Source: Neohoeflea coraliihabitans
GTDB taxonomy: Bacteria > Pseudomonadota > Alphaproteobacteria > Rhizobiales > Rhizobiaceae
Direction: 5' to 3'
NCBI RefSeq assembly: GCF_019334345.1
Contig: NZ_JAHWQX010000002.1
Coordinates: forward strand, 1 to 64,000
Length of the DNA stretch: 64,000 bases
Within the stretch, counting starts at the first letter, position 1. Every line of letters starts with the position of its first letter. A program made the translations under genes and the position numbers. The notes under the pieces were generated by a model, which did not search any database, was not told the origin of the DNA, and saw only the letters and a list, made by a program, of their open reading frames with translations. Below are positions 42,043 through 51,433 of this stretch, piece by piece.

Positions 42043-43641
42043 CTAACTGCGACTTGTTTTTTCAGAAGTTAATTCTGCTACCAGATTACGCCCGATGCGG
42101 TCTGCGTTAGCCATGATGGTAAGAGTATGCGATTTCTCAGTCAGAATTGGCAGACATGCACCATCGGCAATGCGTATTTTCTCTGCTCCATATAGCTCCC
42201 CGTGAGGGCCCGTGTTGCCGACTGTTTTCTTTAATTTCATGGGCAATGTGCCGCAATAATGTATATCGCTTCCTGGAGCGCCTATTGTAAAACTCTGCGG
42301 AACGACCACGGAGCCAAGACGACGAAAACTCTTGTTCAACATGCGCCGTGCCTTATCCATCAAAGGAATGACGGTATCAGAATATCTCCCAGATACCTCC
42401 AGATGATGATCTGCGGTTAAACGAACCGACGATTTTGTCAGATTGCCTGGAAGAAACAAATTTCCCACAGCGCAGGATGAAAGAAGCACCGCCATTGTAT
42501 CTATCGCATAGCGCGGGGCTATCGGGATATTGCGTACGAACTCCGGAACTGGGATATTGCTCGCATCGGTAAGTGAGCCGAATCCGCTAATACTGGCTGT
42601 TATTGGAAAAGTGTAAGATAGTTGACTGAGGCCAAAAGCTGGGGAGCGGTTTCTCCCGAAAATACCAGGCACAAAAAGCAGAAAAGCTGCCGTTGGACTC
42701 GATAGCATCGGTCGAACGGATTTGTGTTCAAGCCTCTGCAGTGCCAAGCGCGATGTTGCCAGCGTTCCCGCAGCAAGTACCACTCGTCTGGCTTTTAGGG
42801 TCGAGGGGCCCGCGGCTGAGGTGGTGGACGCAACCGGAAGTCCGTTCGCCTGTCCCAGTTGCTCCACCCGTCGACCGGGTTCATAGGAGAAGTTTCGAAA
42901 CGATCGGAGCGTCCTCAGATCTTCAAGCGCTGAATACATTGCGCGGCGGTTGCATCCCCACATGCATGTACCCAAAGAGTCACAAGCGTGACGCTGGCCT
43001 TTCTGTTCAGTAAGGACGGCAAGGCGAGATCTTCCTAATGCAATTCCGATCTCTGCTCCCCGCTCCTTCCTGGCATCGTAACGCCTCTTTAATTGCTCCT
43101 GCAGTGGGTCAAGAGCCACCGGATTGGTAGCAAAGGCATCGACCCTGAAATAGTCGGCCAGATCGTCATCTTCCGCTCCGCTGAGACCGATCCTAGCGCT
43201 AACGGCGTCATAGGACCTCTCCATATCCATGGGATCACAAGGGAAAGCGGAAAGCTCCCGCAAACTGAGACGAGAGACACCGCAACCCCACGCATTCGAC
43301 AAGCCGCCGGGGGCCAAAGAACCGATAGCCACAAAATCCTTCGAAATGATCCTATTGCAGCTGGAGAAGTCTTCAAAAACTCCTGCGTGGGTCGGGATGC
43401 GAAGTTTAGGCGAACGATTGTCGGCGTCAGAGAGCGAGGTTTCATCAATACCAGTTTTCCAGCGCCACTGCTCTCTATCCTGAAGACAAAGCTCTTCGTA
43501 GTTTCCGCCTGGCAGGGGCTGGGTAGTCGGCTTTCCACCATCGACCATCAACACCTTGAGACCGGCCTCGACGAGCGGAAAAGCAACTGAAACGCCTGCT
43601 GGGCCACTCCCCACTACAAGGACGTCCGCAATCTCGCTCAT
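42043..43641 (-). CDS. GMC-family oxidoreductase in polysaccharide island
   Basis: A 532-residue FAD protein. I start at the ATG overlapping the upstream stop by 4 nt (MSEIADV), since an earlier in-frame start would reach into the epimerase gene. Rossmann motif: VLVVGSGPAGVSVAFPLVEAG, and the C-terminal FAD part ends in GACLPILTEKSHTLTIMANA. A Cys-rich stretch CDSLGTCMWGCNRR occurs near 240. The context (epimerase, GtrA, methyltransferase) suggests it oxidises a sugar or lipid-linked sugar, but this is inference. Confidence 0.8.
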   Translation of the reverse strand: MSEIADVLVVGSGPAGVSVAFPLVEAGLKVLMVDGGKPTTQPLPGGNYEELCLQDREQWRWKTGIDETSLSDADNRSPKLRIPTHAGVFEDFSSCNRIISKDFVAIGSLAPGGLSNAWGCGVSRLSLRELSAFPCDPMDMERSYDAVSARIGLSGAEDDDLADYFRVDAFATNPVALDPLQEQLKRRYDARKERGAEIGIALGRSRLAVLTEQKGQRHACDSLGTCMWGCNRRAMYSALEDLRTLRSFRNFSYEPGRRVEQLGQANGLPVASTTSAAGPSTLKARRVVLAAGTLATSRLALQRLEHKSVRPMLSSPTAAFLLFVPGIFGRNRSPAFGLSQLSYTFPITASISGFGSLTDASNIPVPEFVRNIPIAPRYAIDTMAVLLSSCAVGNLFLPGNLTKSSVRLTADHHLEVSGRYSDTVIPLMDKARRMLNKSFRRLGSVVVPQSFTIGAPGSDIHYCGTLPMKLKKTVGNTGPHGELYGAEKIRIADGACLPILTEKSHTLTIMANADRIGRNLVAELTSEKTSRS

Positions 43642-44915
43642 TTGCGGGAAGTTCCCGAGGGGTTGGTGATCTGCAACAGTGGCGAAAGAAAAGGTCGACA
43701 AATGCGGGCGACAAGCTCACCGCTAGCAGCATTCAACAGGATTAACAAACGTCGGGCAAAGGAGATGTCCCGTTCCAGAAGCATGAACCTTCTGGCCCCA
43801 GCGGGACTTGCATCTGCAATCGAAATAGCAGCTTTTAATCGCAATCTGATCTGATGTGGAATGCTATGAGGGACGGGTTGTACGTTGCGGAGAAAGGAAA
43901 CCAGAAAAGGGAACTGCAAGCATAGTTTCGGTAAACCGATAGCCTCGGTTGCGGTCTTGAATTGCTGGACGTAGCGAACGTAGCGTCTCGTCAAGCTAAC
44001 TGGAGGCGGAGATCGCATGATATAGGTGAGGAGACAGTGCCCTTCTTCAAGAAGATTTCTGAGTGACGCATTGCCGGAGCGGCTCATTCCGTCCTCAAGC
44101 CGCCGGAGATTGACTCCCAACCGCCGTAAGTCATCTGCAGTTTGCATCGCAGGCAAACTCGTCAAGGATAGCAACCTGTCAAGGCCAAAGCGGATAGACA
44201 GTCTTTCTCCAAGTACTGCTCTCGACATTCTAAGCACCACAATGGGGCAAGGAACAACTACAGCACGCCGTCTCACCCATTTTACAGCGATGACCGACAA
44301 ATAGCGTGAGAAATCAACTAGCTCTGGCTCCGCGACCTCATAGATCGCGAAATTATCGCGGACCCGGCAGGCTGCCAGGATAGCATCGGCAAGATCGTCC
44401 ACATGAATTGGCTGAATAGGCAATCGGGGGTAGAACGCCGGAAGAAGCGGCGAAACACGCACCAAGCTAACGATGCGACCGAAAAGCCCCCGTTCCTCCC
44501 CGCCATAAACTTGGCCGGGGCGGATAATCGTGCCTCCGCTAATCCGAACCTGTTGTTCGATTCTCCATTTCTGACGACCGTATGCCGTGGGCGCCACGTC
44601 GGCCGCAGTTTGGCTGGATACGAAAACAAAATGAGCTCCGATCTTTCGACTGCAGGCCATAAGGCTTGCAGCTGCCGCCTGTTCATCGACGCCCGAATTT
44701 TGGTTTCTGTTTCCAGTGATTGCCGCCAGATGCACAACGACGTCGACGTCCGAAGGGATATCAGGTTCGACGAAATCAGCTAGATCAAAGGCGAGCCACG
44801 GGTGCCCCTTCAAGGGTTTTCGTGTCATCGCCAATATCTGGTGCCCCTCCGCATGAGCTCTGCAGACCAGTCTGCGACCAATGTATCCGGTTGCACCCGT
44901 TACGGCGATCCTCAC
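43638..44915 (-). CDS. NAD-dependent epimerase/dehydratase-like protein
   Basis: A 425-residue protein starting with GTG (MRIAVTG), overlapping the GtrA stop. The first 230 residues are an SDR domain: IAVTGATGYIGRRLVCRAHA, VVHLAAITGNRN and FVSSQTAADVAPTAYGRQKW with a Tyr-x-x-x-Lys. The C-terminal 150 residues are basic and helical and not recognised. Next to a GMC oxidoreductase it may act on the same sugar. Confidence 0.8.
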   Translation of the reverse strand: MRIAVTGATGYIGRRLVCRAHAEGHQILAMTRKPLKGHPWLAFDLADFVEPDIPSDVDVVVHLAAITGNRNQNSGVDEQAAAASLMACSRKIGAHFVFVSSQTAADVAPTAYGRQKWRIEQQVRISGGTIIRPGQVYGGEERGLFGRIVSLVRVSPLLPAFYPRLPIQPIHVDDLADAILAACRVRDNFAIYEVAEPELVDFSRYLSVIAVKWVRRRAVVVPCPIVVLRMSRAVLGERLSIRFGLDRLLSLTSLPAMQTADDLRRLGVNLRRLEDGMSRSGNASLRNLLEEGHCLLTYIMRSPPPVSLTRRYVRYVQQFKTATEAIGLPKLCLQFPFLVSFLRNVQPVPHSIPHQIRLRLKAAISIADASPAGARRFMLLERDISFARRLLILLNAASGELVARICRPFLSPLLQITNPSGTSRK

Positions 44916-45328
44916 TAAAAGTCCCCCCGCTCCGCAATTGTGTTCGCGGCTTTAGGGCGCGAAGATTGAAACACGAACCTCTTGCTCAGCCAAAAACTTA
45001 AAGCGACACTTGCAACATCGGAAAGAAATTTTGCGAACAAAACCGGTAGACCCGCATACAACAACAGAGCGAGAATTGCTGTCGCGATAGGTATATGCAA
45101 CAAGAGAAGGGCGGTGAATCGTACAGCCTGCTGCAAAAAACCACCCTGATTAGCTTTGAATGTAAATAGACGGTGAGAAAAAAATGCGAATGTGCCCGCA
45201 GCTGACTTCCCAATTAAATTTGATATGAGAGGAGATGTATTTTCTATATTGTTAATTAGATAAAAACCGCCAATATCTATAATGTACGCACAAACTTGAA
45301 CACTTATATATTTAATTAACTCCATCAT
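44915..45328 (-). CDS. GtrA-family membrane protein
   Basis: A 137-residue protein with four membrane segments (ISVQVCAYIIDIGGFYLINN, then GTFAFFSHRLFTFK, FTALLLLHIPIATAILALLL and LSDVASVALSFWLSKRFVF). The F-x-x-x-R-x-F-x-F pattern and size fit GtrA, proposed to flip polyprenyl-linked sugars. Its G+C is clearly lower than the surrounding locus, a sign of transfer. Confidence 0.88.
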   Translation of the reverse strand: MMELIKYISVQVCAYIIDIGGFYLINNIENTSPLISNLIGKSAAGTFAFFSHRLFTFKANQGGFLQQAVRFTALLLLHIPIATAILALLLYAGLPVLFAKFLSDVASVALSFWLSKRFVFQSSRPKAANTIAERGDF

Positions 45329-46116
45329 TCTTTTACTTTTATCACAATTATATGGTGTATTGATAAATATTTTCCAAAAGGACGCAATACGTATTCAACT
45401 CCCGTCAACAGCGGTATACCGAATTTCGGCCAGAGCGTTCTGAAATTGAGACCTCCCGACAGGAGATACTTAATATAATTTCCGCAGACCTGCCGATGAA
45501 CGATTTCTAGCTCTGGATATTTTCGCTCGAACTCTTCCCGATCTCGTTCAAATACGATGTAGCTCAACGCCTGATTTGCACCATTCATTGGCCCCACGAC
45601 AGGCGTCTCCCATGAGGGAAAGTGTTTGTCGAAGCCTTCCGTCGGAAACAGGCGGGGATAGAGAAATGAAGCAAAAGGGCCATAATAGGGCTCGAGGAGA
45701 ACGACCCCCCCGCCCGGACTTACGACGCGCAACACTTCGGCAAAAAACCGGTCAGGATTTGGGAAATGATGAAAGCAATTTTGGCCAAAGAAGACACGAA
45801 CTGACTTGTCGGGCAAACACGTGCTCTGAGCGTCGATGACCTGATCTATTCCCGGTGAAGGGACAATGTCGCTTGCAATCACATCGGCATATCGCTCGCG
45901 CATTGGCGCTACTCCCGCGCCTAATTCGATGCGGGAACCTTCGCCGGTGAAATACTGGCGATCCAAGGCATGAAAAAGCCTATGAAAATCGGCAAATACA
46001 CCTTGCAGCATTGGCTTAGAAGCAAGAATCTTTTTGTGAATATAAAACCGTCGATCGCTATCGACATCGAGCTGTTCAATCTCTCTTCTGCGCAATAATC
46101 CGAAAATGCGCTTCAA
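45325..46116 (-). CDS. SAM-dependent methyltransferase
   Basis: A 263-residue protein with a class I fold: the SAM loop is RIELGAGVAPMRERYADVIA (about residues 61-80), then DKSVRVFFGQNCFHHFPNPD and VVSPGGGVVLLEPYYG. It likely methylates a sugar or lipid intermediate. The start overlaps nothing; the stop overlaps GtrA by 4 nt. It is AT-rich like its neighbours and is the rightmost gene of the island before the tRNA-Gln. Confidence 0.82.
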   Translation of the reverse strand: MKRIFGLLRRREIEQLDVDSDRRFYIHKKILASKPMLQGVFADFHRLFHALDRQYFTGEGSRIELGAGVAPMRERYADVIASDIVPSPGIDQVIDAQSTCLPDKSVRVFFGQNCFHHFPNPDRFFAEVLRVVSPGGGVVLLEPYYGPFASFLYPRLFPTEGFDKHFPSWETPVVGPMNGANQALSYIVFERDREEFERKYPELEIVHRQVCGNYIKYLLSGGLNFRTLWPKFGIPLLTGVEYVLRPFGKYLSIHHIIVIKVKE

Positions 46117-46181
46117 ATCAGCCCCCTCGCAAGCCAGCTTCCGTTATTGTGGCGAAATAGAAATGGAAAACAATTTGTATT

Positions 46182-46219
46182 CCAATGGACAACCTTGTCC
46201 ACAAGGAACCATTGGAAAC
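46182..46219. other. Compound hairpin beside tRNA-Gln
   Basis: TTCCAATGG (46182-46190) and CCATTGGAA (46211-46219) are a perfect 9-bp inverted repeat; inside it CCTTGT-CC-ACAAGG forms a second stem. It lies 14 bp past the tRNA-Gln 3' end. It could be a terminator-like or processing element for the tRNA, or a junction of the low-GC block. Confidence 0.55.
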
Positions 46220-46232
46220 GCAACCCGGCTGC

Positions 46233-46306
46233 TGGCTGGGGCGCCTGGATTCGAACCAGGGATGGCGATACCAAAAACCGCTGCCTTACCGCTTGGCTAC
46301 GCCCCA
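46233..46306 (-). tRNA. tRNA-Gln(TTG)
   Basis: The minus strand gives a 74-nt tRNA: acceptor stem TGGGGCG/CGCCCCA, anticodon stem GCGGT/ATCGC around loop TTTTGGT (anticodon TTG), T-arm CTGGTTCGAATCCAG, and encoded CCA. Its 3' end faces the low-GC block, which is the classic placement for an integration site, although no integrase is seen in that block. Confidence 0.93.
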
Positions 46307-46374
46307 AAACCAGTGGGGAAGCATCTAGCGAATTCGCTGCACCAATGCAACGGCGAAGCGTCGGGAAATCCCGC

Positions 46375-47277
46375 TCAGGATGCGGCGTCTTGGCGGCCAG
46401 CCGAAAAAGCTTCGCTCAGCGCCTGGTGGGTTGAAAGCGGCGGCGACCACCCCGTGACAGTGCAAAACCGTGTGTCGTCGAGCACGCAGGGCGCGCACAG
46501 ATGCCGCCAGGCCGGACCGAGGATCGGCAGCCTTTCCATCAGAATGCGTGGCACCGGTGCTTGGCGAATACTTCGTCCGGCTTCACCTGCGCTCCGTTCG
46601 GCGATGGCGCGCAGAGCGATCGGTGCGCCATCGGTCAGATTGAACGTGCCTTCAACGGGCGGGCGGGCAAGCAGATGGACGAGCGCGGCGTTGAGATTGT
46701 CGACGTGCAAGACCGATTTTTTGGGCGTCAGCCAATCGGCCGGCAGCGGCCATCCGCGCCGCGCAAAGTCATTGACAAGGCCCAGCGCGCCGCCGCGTCC
46801 GCGTCCGTAGACGACAGGCAGGCGCAGTGTCGTCAGTGCCATCGGCGTATCCGCTGCGGCACTGAGAAGCTGCCTCTCGGCCGCGCGCTTCGAGCGGGCA
46901 TAGGGATCGTCGCCGCAGAGCGCTGCGTCCTCGCGGAACGGCTGTGATCCGCCAAGGCCATAGACGCGGGCCGAACTGAAAAAGATGAGATGGCCGATGC
47001 CGCTTTGCGCGGCGAGCCTGGCCAGCGCGCCGGAGGCCTCGGCATTGATCTGCCGGAAGCGCGCGAGGTGGAAGGAGGATGGCGCCAGACGCGGCGGATT
47101 GAAGGCGGCCAGATGAATCATCGTCTCGGCACGCTGCAAAAAGGGCCGGTAGCTTTCCGGCTGTTCGAGATCCGCCTCCTGGCGGCTTGGCGCAAGCACG
47201 TCGTGGCCGGCAGCGCGCAGATGCGGCACGAGGCGGCGACCAATGAAGCCGCCCGCCCCGGTTACGAGAATGCGCAT
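46375..47277 (-). CDS. NAD-dependent sugar epimerase/reductase
   Basis: A 300-residue SDR: ILVTGAGGFIGRRLVPHLRA, MIHLAAFNPPRLA, FFSSARVYGLGGS and YARSKRAAERQLL (Tyr-x-x-x-Lys). The type is like WbpV/quinovosamine-forming 4-reductases and related nucleotide-sugar enzymes. G+C returns to the high level of the genome here, on the far side of tRNA-Gln. Substrate unproved. Confidence 0.8.
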   Translation of the reverse strand: MRILVTGAGGFIGRRLVPHLRAAGHDVLAPSRQEADLEQPESYRPFLQRAETMIHLAAFNPPRLAPSSFHLARFRQINAEASGALARLAAQSGIGHLIFFSSARVYGLGGSQPFREDAALCGDDPYARSKRAAERQLLSAAADTPMALTTLRLPVVYGRGRGGALGLVNDFARRGWPLPADWLTPKKSVLHVDNLNAALVHLLARPPVEGTFNLTDGAPIALRAIAERSAGEAGRSIRQAPVPRILMERLPILGPAWRHLCAPCVLDDTRFCTVTGWSPPLSTHQALSEAFSAGRQDAAS

Positions 47278-47329
47278 CGGCTCGTCCTTGCGGGTGGCGC
47301 GTCAGGCCGGTGGCGCGCCCCTGCCCGGC

Positions 47330-48133
47330 TCATGCGGCGAAATCGCACCGGGCCAGCGCCGCCGCGCTTCCGGCGATGAAGAACGGATTTGCAAAATCGG
47401 CATCGGCCGCTTGCTGCCGCTTGCCGTAGCGCAGCGGCTCGCCATCCGGCGTTAGCGTCTTGCCGCCGGCGGTACGCAGCACGGCGTCACCGGCGGCCGT
47501 GTCCCATTCCATGGTGCGGCCGAAGCGCGGATAAAGATCCGCGCTGCCCTCGGCCAGCAGGCAGAATTTCAGGGACGAGCCGATCGAGGCGGTTTCGGCC
47601 TGCGGGAAACGGGCAATGAAGGCATTGGTTTCAGCGGTGCGGTGCGATTTGCTGGCCACGATGCAGGGCGGCGTTGCCAGGGGCCGGCAGGCAATCGGGC
47701 GCGGCGCCGACAGGCTCAGATCGGCGGCGGCGGTCTGTTTGAAGGCCCGGCCACTCTCGGCGGCGAACACCTGCCGGCGCACCGGTGCATAGACAACGCC
47801 GGCCACCGGCACGCCGTCTTCGATCAGTGCGATGTTGACGGTGAAATCGGCCCGGCCTTCGATGAACTCGCGCGTGCCGTCAAGCGGATCGACCAGCAGG
47901 AATCGGCGGCCGAGCTCCGCCGGGCAACGGCCGGCGGACATCGCCTCCTCGGCGACCAGCGGAATGTCGCTCAACGCTTCCGCCAAGCCGCTGGTGATCA
48001 GCGCTTCGGCGCGACGGTCGGCCTCGGTGACGGGGGAGCAGTCGGATTTGTGCGCCACCTCGATTCCCTGCGAGCGCACGTCGAGAATGGATTCACCCGC
48101 TGCAACGGCAAGGCGGCAAAACAGTTCAATCAT
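47330..48133 (-). CDS. cysQ: 3'(2'),5'-bisphosphate nucleotidase
   Basis: A 267-residue protein of the inositol monophosphatase family with VTEADRRAEAL, LVDPLDGTREFIEG and EWDTAAGDAVL, the metal-binding motifs (DPLDGT and the WDxAAGD motif). CysQ turns PAP, left after sulfotransfer, into AMP and relieves its inhibition. It is the last gene of the minus-strand CysDN(C)Q set, which fits high use of activated sulfate nearby. Confidence 0.92.
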   Translation of the reverse strand: MIELFCRLAVAAGESILDVRSQGIEVAHKSDCSPVTEADRRAEALITSGLAEALSDIPLVAEEAMSAGRCPAELGRRFLLVDPLDGTREFIEGRADFTVNIALIEDGVPVAGVVYAPVRRQVFAAESGRAFKQTAAADLSLSAPRPIACRPLATPPCIVASKSHRTAETNAFIARFPQAETASIGSSLKFCLLAEGSADLYPRFGRTMEWDTAAGDAVLRTAGGKTLTPDGEPLRYGKRQQAADADFANPFFIAGSAAALARCDFAA

Positions 48134-48203
48134 CGCGTCGGTCGAGCTCTTTCAAGGGTTGCAGACGGCGCCCTGCTGCCACCGCTCCGGCAGCATCCAT
48201 CTG

Positions 48204-50162
48204 TCAGGCAATATAGCCCTTTTGCCGCAGCCAGGCATGAATATCGTCGACAAGGGCCGAGACCTGCTTGTCCATGGTGCGCAGGTGCAGATCCGGAGAT
48301 TCAGGTGCTTCATAGGGGGAATCGACACCGGTGAAGTTGCGAATCTCGCCCTTGAGCGCCTTGGCGTAAAGCCCCTTGGGGTCGCGCCGGGCACATTCCT
48401 CGAAGGGCGTGTCGACGAACAGCTCGACAAATTCGCCCTCGTTCAGCAGATCCCGGGCCATGCGGCGCTCGGCGCGGAAGGGCGAGATGAAGGAGACCAG
48501 CACGATCAGGCCGGCATCGACCATCAGGCGCGCAACCTCACCGATGCGGCGAATGTTCTCAACCCGGTCCTCCTCGGTGAAACCGAGATCGCGGTTGAGA
48601 CCGTGACGGACATTGTCGCCGTCAAGAATGTAGGTGTGCCGGCCCTCGGCATGCAGCCGCTTTTCGAGAAGATTGGCGATGGTCGACTTGCCGGAACCCG
48701 ACAGGCCGGTGAACCAGATGACCGCCGGCTTCTGATGCTTCATTTCGGCGCGCGCCGTCTTGCTGACATCGAGCGCCTGCCAATGCACATTGGCGGCGCG
48801 CCAGAGCGCGTGGGTGATCATGCCGGCGCCCACCGTTGCATTGGTCAGCCGGTCGATGAGAATGAAGCCGCCTGTGCTGCGGTTGGTGCCATAGGGATCG
48901 AAGGGAATAGCCGTCTGCAGCGACAGGTTGACGACACCAACCTCGTTGAGATCCAGCGATCGGGCCGCTTCGTGGGTGAAGGAATTGACGTCGACCTTGT
49001 GCTTCAGGGTCGTCACGGTGGCCGGCAACTGATCGGCCTCGGTGCGCAGGATATACTGTCGCCCGGGCAGCAGCGCGTGCTCATCGAACCAGACGAGATT
49101 GGCTTCGAACTGATCAGCCAGTTCCGGCGGTGCATCGGGGGCGACCAGCATGTCGCCGCGGGAAATGTCGAGTTCATCGGCCAGCGTCAAGGTCACCGAC
49201 TGGCCGGCGCGGGCGGCAGTCAGATCGTCATCGCCGAGGATGATGCGGTCGATGCTCGTCGTCTTGCCGGAGCGGGCCACCCGGACCCTATCGCCGGGGC
49301 TGAGATTGCCGGCCGCCAGCGTGCCGCAATAGCCGCGGAAATCGAGATTCGGGCGATTGACATATTGGACGGGGAAGCGCAGCGGCATGGCCTCGAGCCG
49401 GTCGCCGACGGGTACGGTCTCGAGCCGTTCGAGAACCGTCGGACCGTCATACCACGGCGTGTTGCCGGAGCGGGCGATGACATTGTCGCCGAAACGGGCG
49501 GAAATCGGCACCGGCGAGATGCTGTCAAAGCCCAAAGTGCCGGCGAAAGAAAGGTAGTCTGCGACGATACGGTCGAACACCGTGCGGTCGAAATCGACGA
49601 GATCGAACTTGTTGATGGCGAGAATGACATGGCGCACGCCGAGCAGCGAGGCGATGAAGCTGTGGCGGCGGGTCTGGGTGAGCACCCCCTTGCGCGCATC
49701 GACGAGGACGATGGCCAATTCCGCGGTAGAGGCGCCGGTTGCCATGTTGCGGGTGTACTGTTCATGACCCGGCGTATCGGCAACAATGAATTTGCGCGTT
49801 CCGGTGGCGAAGAACCGATAGGCGACATCAATGGTGATGCCCTGTTCCCGCTCGGCTTCCAGCCCATCGACGAGAAGCGCCAGATCCATGTCCTCGCCGG
49901 TGGTACCATGGCGGCTGGAATCGCTGGCCAGCGCAGCCATCTGGTCCTCGAGGATCAATTGGGTGTCGAGCAGCAGGCGGCCGATCAGCGTCGACTTGCC
50001 GTCATCGACCGAACCGCAGGTGATGAAACGCAGCAGCGATTTCTGCTCCTGTTCGGCAATGAAGGCGCCGACACCCTGCGCGGCGGCGGAATCGCTCTGC
50101 GCGTGGCGCGCTTTTTCGGGGCTCTGCGCGTGGGGCGCGTTTTTGGGGCTATTGTCTCCCAT
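48204..50162 (-). CDS. cysNC: Bifunctional sulfate adenylyltransferase subunit 1 / APS kinase
   Basis: A 652-residue fusion. The N-terminal CysN part is a translation-factor GTPase: [20 protein letters not shown] (G1), [18 protein letters not shown] (G3), AINKFDLVD (G4). The C-terminal CysC kinase part has [39 protein letters not shown] and the phrase [20 protein letters not shown]. Together with CysD it makes APS and then PAPS, the sulfate donor. Such NodQ-like fusions occur in rhizobia, where they feed surface polysaccharide or Nod-factor sulfation. It is co-directed with CysD and ends one gene before CysQ. Confidence 0.95.
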   Translation of the reverse strand: MGDNSPKNAPHAQSPEKARHAQSDSAAAQGVGAFIAEQEQKSLLRFITCGSVDDGKSTLIGRLLLDTQLILEDQMAALASDSSRHGTTGEDMDLALLVDGLEAEREQGITIDVAYRFFATGTRKFIVADTPGHEQYTRNMATGASTAELAIVLVDARKGVLTQTRRHSFIASLLGVRHVILAINKFDLVDFDRTVFDRIVADYLSFAGTLGFDSISPVPISARFGDNVIARSGNTPWYDGPTVLERLETVPVGDRLEAMPLRFPVQYVNRPNLDFRGYCGTLAAGNLSPGDRVRVARSGKTTSIDRIILGDDDLTAARAGQSVTLTLADELDISRGDMLVAPDAPPELADQFEANLVWFDEHALLPGRQYILRTEADQLPATVTTLKHKVDVNSFTHEAARSLDLNEVGVVNLSLQTAIPFDPYGTNRSTGGFILIDRLTNATVGAGMITHALWRAANVHWQALDVSKTARAEMKHQKPAVIWFTGLSGSGKSTIANLLEKRLHAEGRHTYILDGDNVRHGLNRDLGFTEEDRVENIRRIGEVARLMVDAGLIVLVSFISPFRAERRMARDLLNEGEFVELFVDTPFEECARRDPKGLYAKALKGEIRNFTGVDSPYEAPESPDLHLRTMDKQVSALVDDIHAWLRQKGYIA

Positions 50163-51067
50163 CAGAAATAGCCCTCGCGCTTTTTCTTCTCCATCGATCC
50201 GGACTCGTCGTGGTCGATCATCCGGCCGTGGCGCTCGGAGGTGCGTGCAACCAGCATTTCGGCAACGATGGCCTCGAGTGTGTCAGCCTCGCTCTCGACC
50301 GCGGCGGTGAGCGGGTAGCAGCCGAGCGTGCGAAAGCGCACCATGCGCTGTTCCAGCTGTTCGCCGTCGCGCAGTTGCATGCGCTCGTCATCTTTCATCA
50401 GCAGCATTCCGTCGCGGGCAACGACCGGGCGGCGGCGCGCGAAATACAGCGGCACGATCGGAATGTCTTCCTGCAGGATATATTGCCAGATATCGAGTTC
50501 GGTCCAGTTGGACAGCGGGAAGACGCGGATGGTCTCGCCGGACGCAACCCGGGTATTGTAGATCTTCCACATCTCCGGGCGCTGGTTTTTCGGATCCCAG
50601 CTATGGCCGGCCTTGCGGAAGGAGAAAATCCGCTCCTTGGCACGGGATTTTTCCTCGTCCCGCCGGGCGCCGCCAAAAGCTGCGTCAAAACCATGCTGGT
50701 CCAGCGCTTCGCGCAATGCCACGGTTTTCATCAGGTGGGTATGGGTGGATGATCCGTGCGTGAAGGGGCCAACGCCCTGGCGTACGCCTTCGGCATTCTT
50801 GTGCACGATGAGATCGAAACCCAGCTCGCGCGCCATGCGGTCGCGGAAGGCGATCATCTCGGCAAATTTCCAGTTGGAATCGATGTGCAGAAACGGAAAT
50901 GGCGGCCTGGCAGGCGCAAAGGCCTTCAGCGCCAGATGCAGCATCACCGACGAATCCTTGCCGATCGAATACAGCATCACCGGCTTTGCGAAATTGGCGG
51001 CGACCTCGCGCAGAATGTGGATGGATTCAGCTTCAAGACGCTGAAGATGTGTCAGTGGACGCGTCAT
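50162..51067 (-). CDS. cysD: Sulfate adenylyltransferase subunit 2
   Basis: A 301-residue protein, close to the usual CysD length; I start at [15 protein letters not shown] because an upstream in-frame start adds 24 unsupported residues. It contains [20 protein letters not shown] (PP-loop), [20 protein letters not shown] and the [10 protein letters not shown] stretch, all typical. It binds ATP and sulfate to form APS with CysN. It overlaps CysN by 1 nt. Confidence 0.95.
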   Translation of the reverse strand: MTRPLTHLQRLEAESIHILREVAANFAKPVMLYSIGKDSSVMLHLALKAFAPARPPFPFLHIDSNWKFAEMIAFRDRMARELGFDLIVHKNAEGVRQGVGPFTHGSSTHTHLMKTVALREALDQHGFDAAFGGARRDEEKSRAKERIFSFRKAGHSWDPKNQRPEMWKIYNTRVASGETIRVFPLSNWTELDIWQYILQEDIPIVPLYFARRRPVVARDGMLLMKDDERMQLRDGEQLEQRMVRFRTLGCYPLTAAVESEADTLEAIVAEMLVARTSERHGRMIDHDESGSMEKKKREGYF

Positions 51068-51433
51068 GCTGTCCCCGCTATTTGTGCCCCTCTGGCCAAT
51101 ATCGAGACCGGCCAGTGGCGTGCTTTTGCCATTGTGCACGGACTACTTCAAGGATTTTCCGCTGAGATAAACCGGGTGTTGCAAGGCAAGAGGCGGGCAG
51201 ACCTGAGCGCATCGAAGTTTATCTTCCATTGTGTTGCCCAAACCGGGCCACAAAGGCGGCAGCCGCAGCTTTGGCTGAGCCGGAAGGAACGGTGCATTTG
51301 CCGCGATGCCGCCGCGGCCACAGAATGTTTGAGCAATTCGTTTTCTCCACCTCCTGCGCCGCCGCGTTAGGCTTTGTCTGTGTGACGATCCGGAGCCGTC
51401 ATGGCCCTTGTCCTATCCGCAGCGGAGTTTGCA
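51068..51433. other. Divergent control region of cysD and the DUF2793 gene
   Basis: About 365 bp separate the two divergent starts. I see no reading frame with support. Both promoters must lie here, but no clear -35/-10 pair or regulator site is obvious. Confidence 0.4.

Noticed and set aside
47832-50171. A 779-residue rightward open frame
   Set aside because: It lies antisense to cysNC and cysQ, whose motifs are unmistakable on the other strand; high-GC genes commonly leave long open antisense frames.
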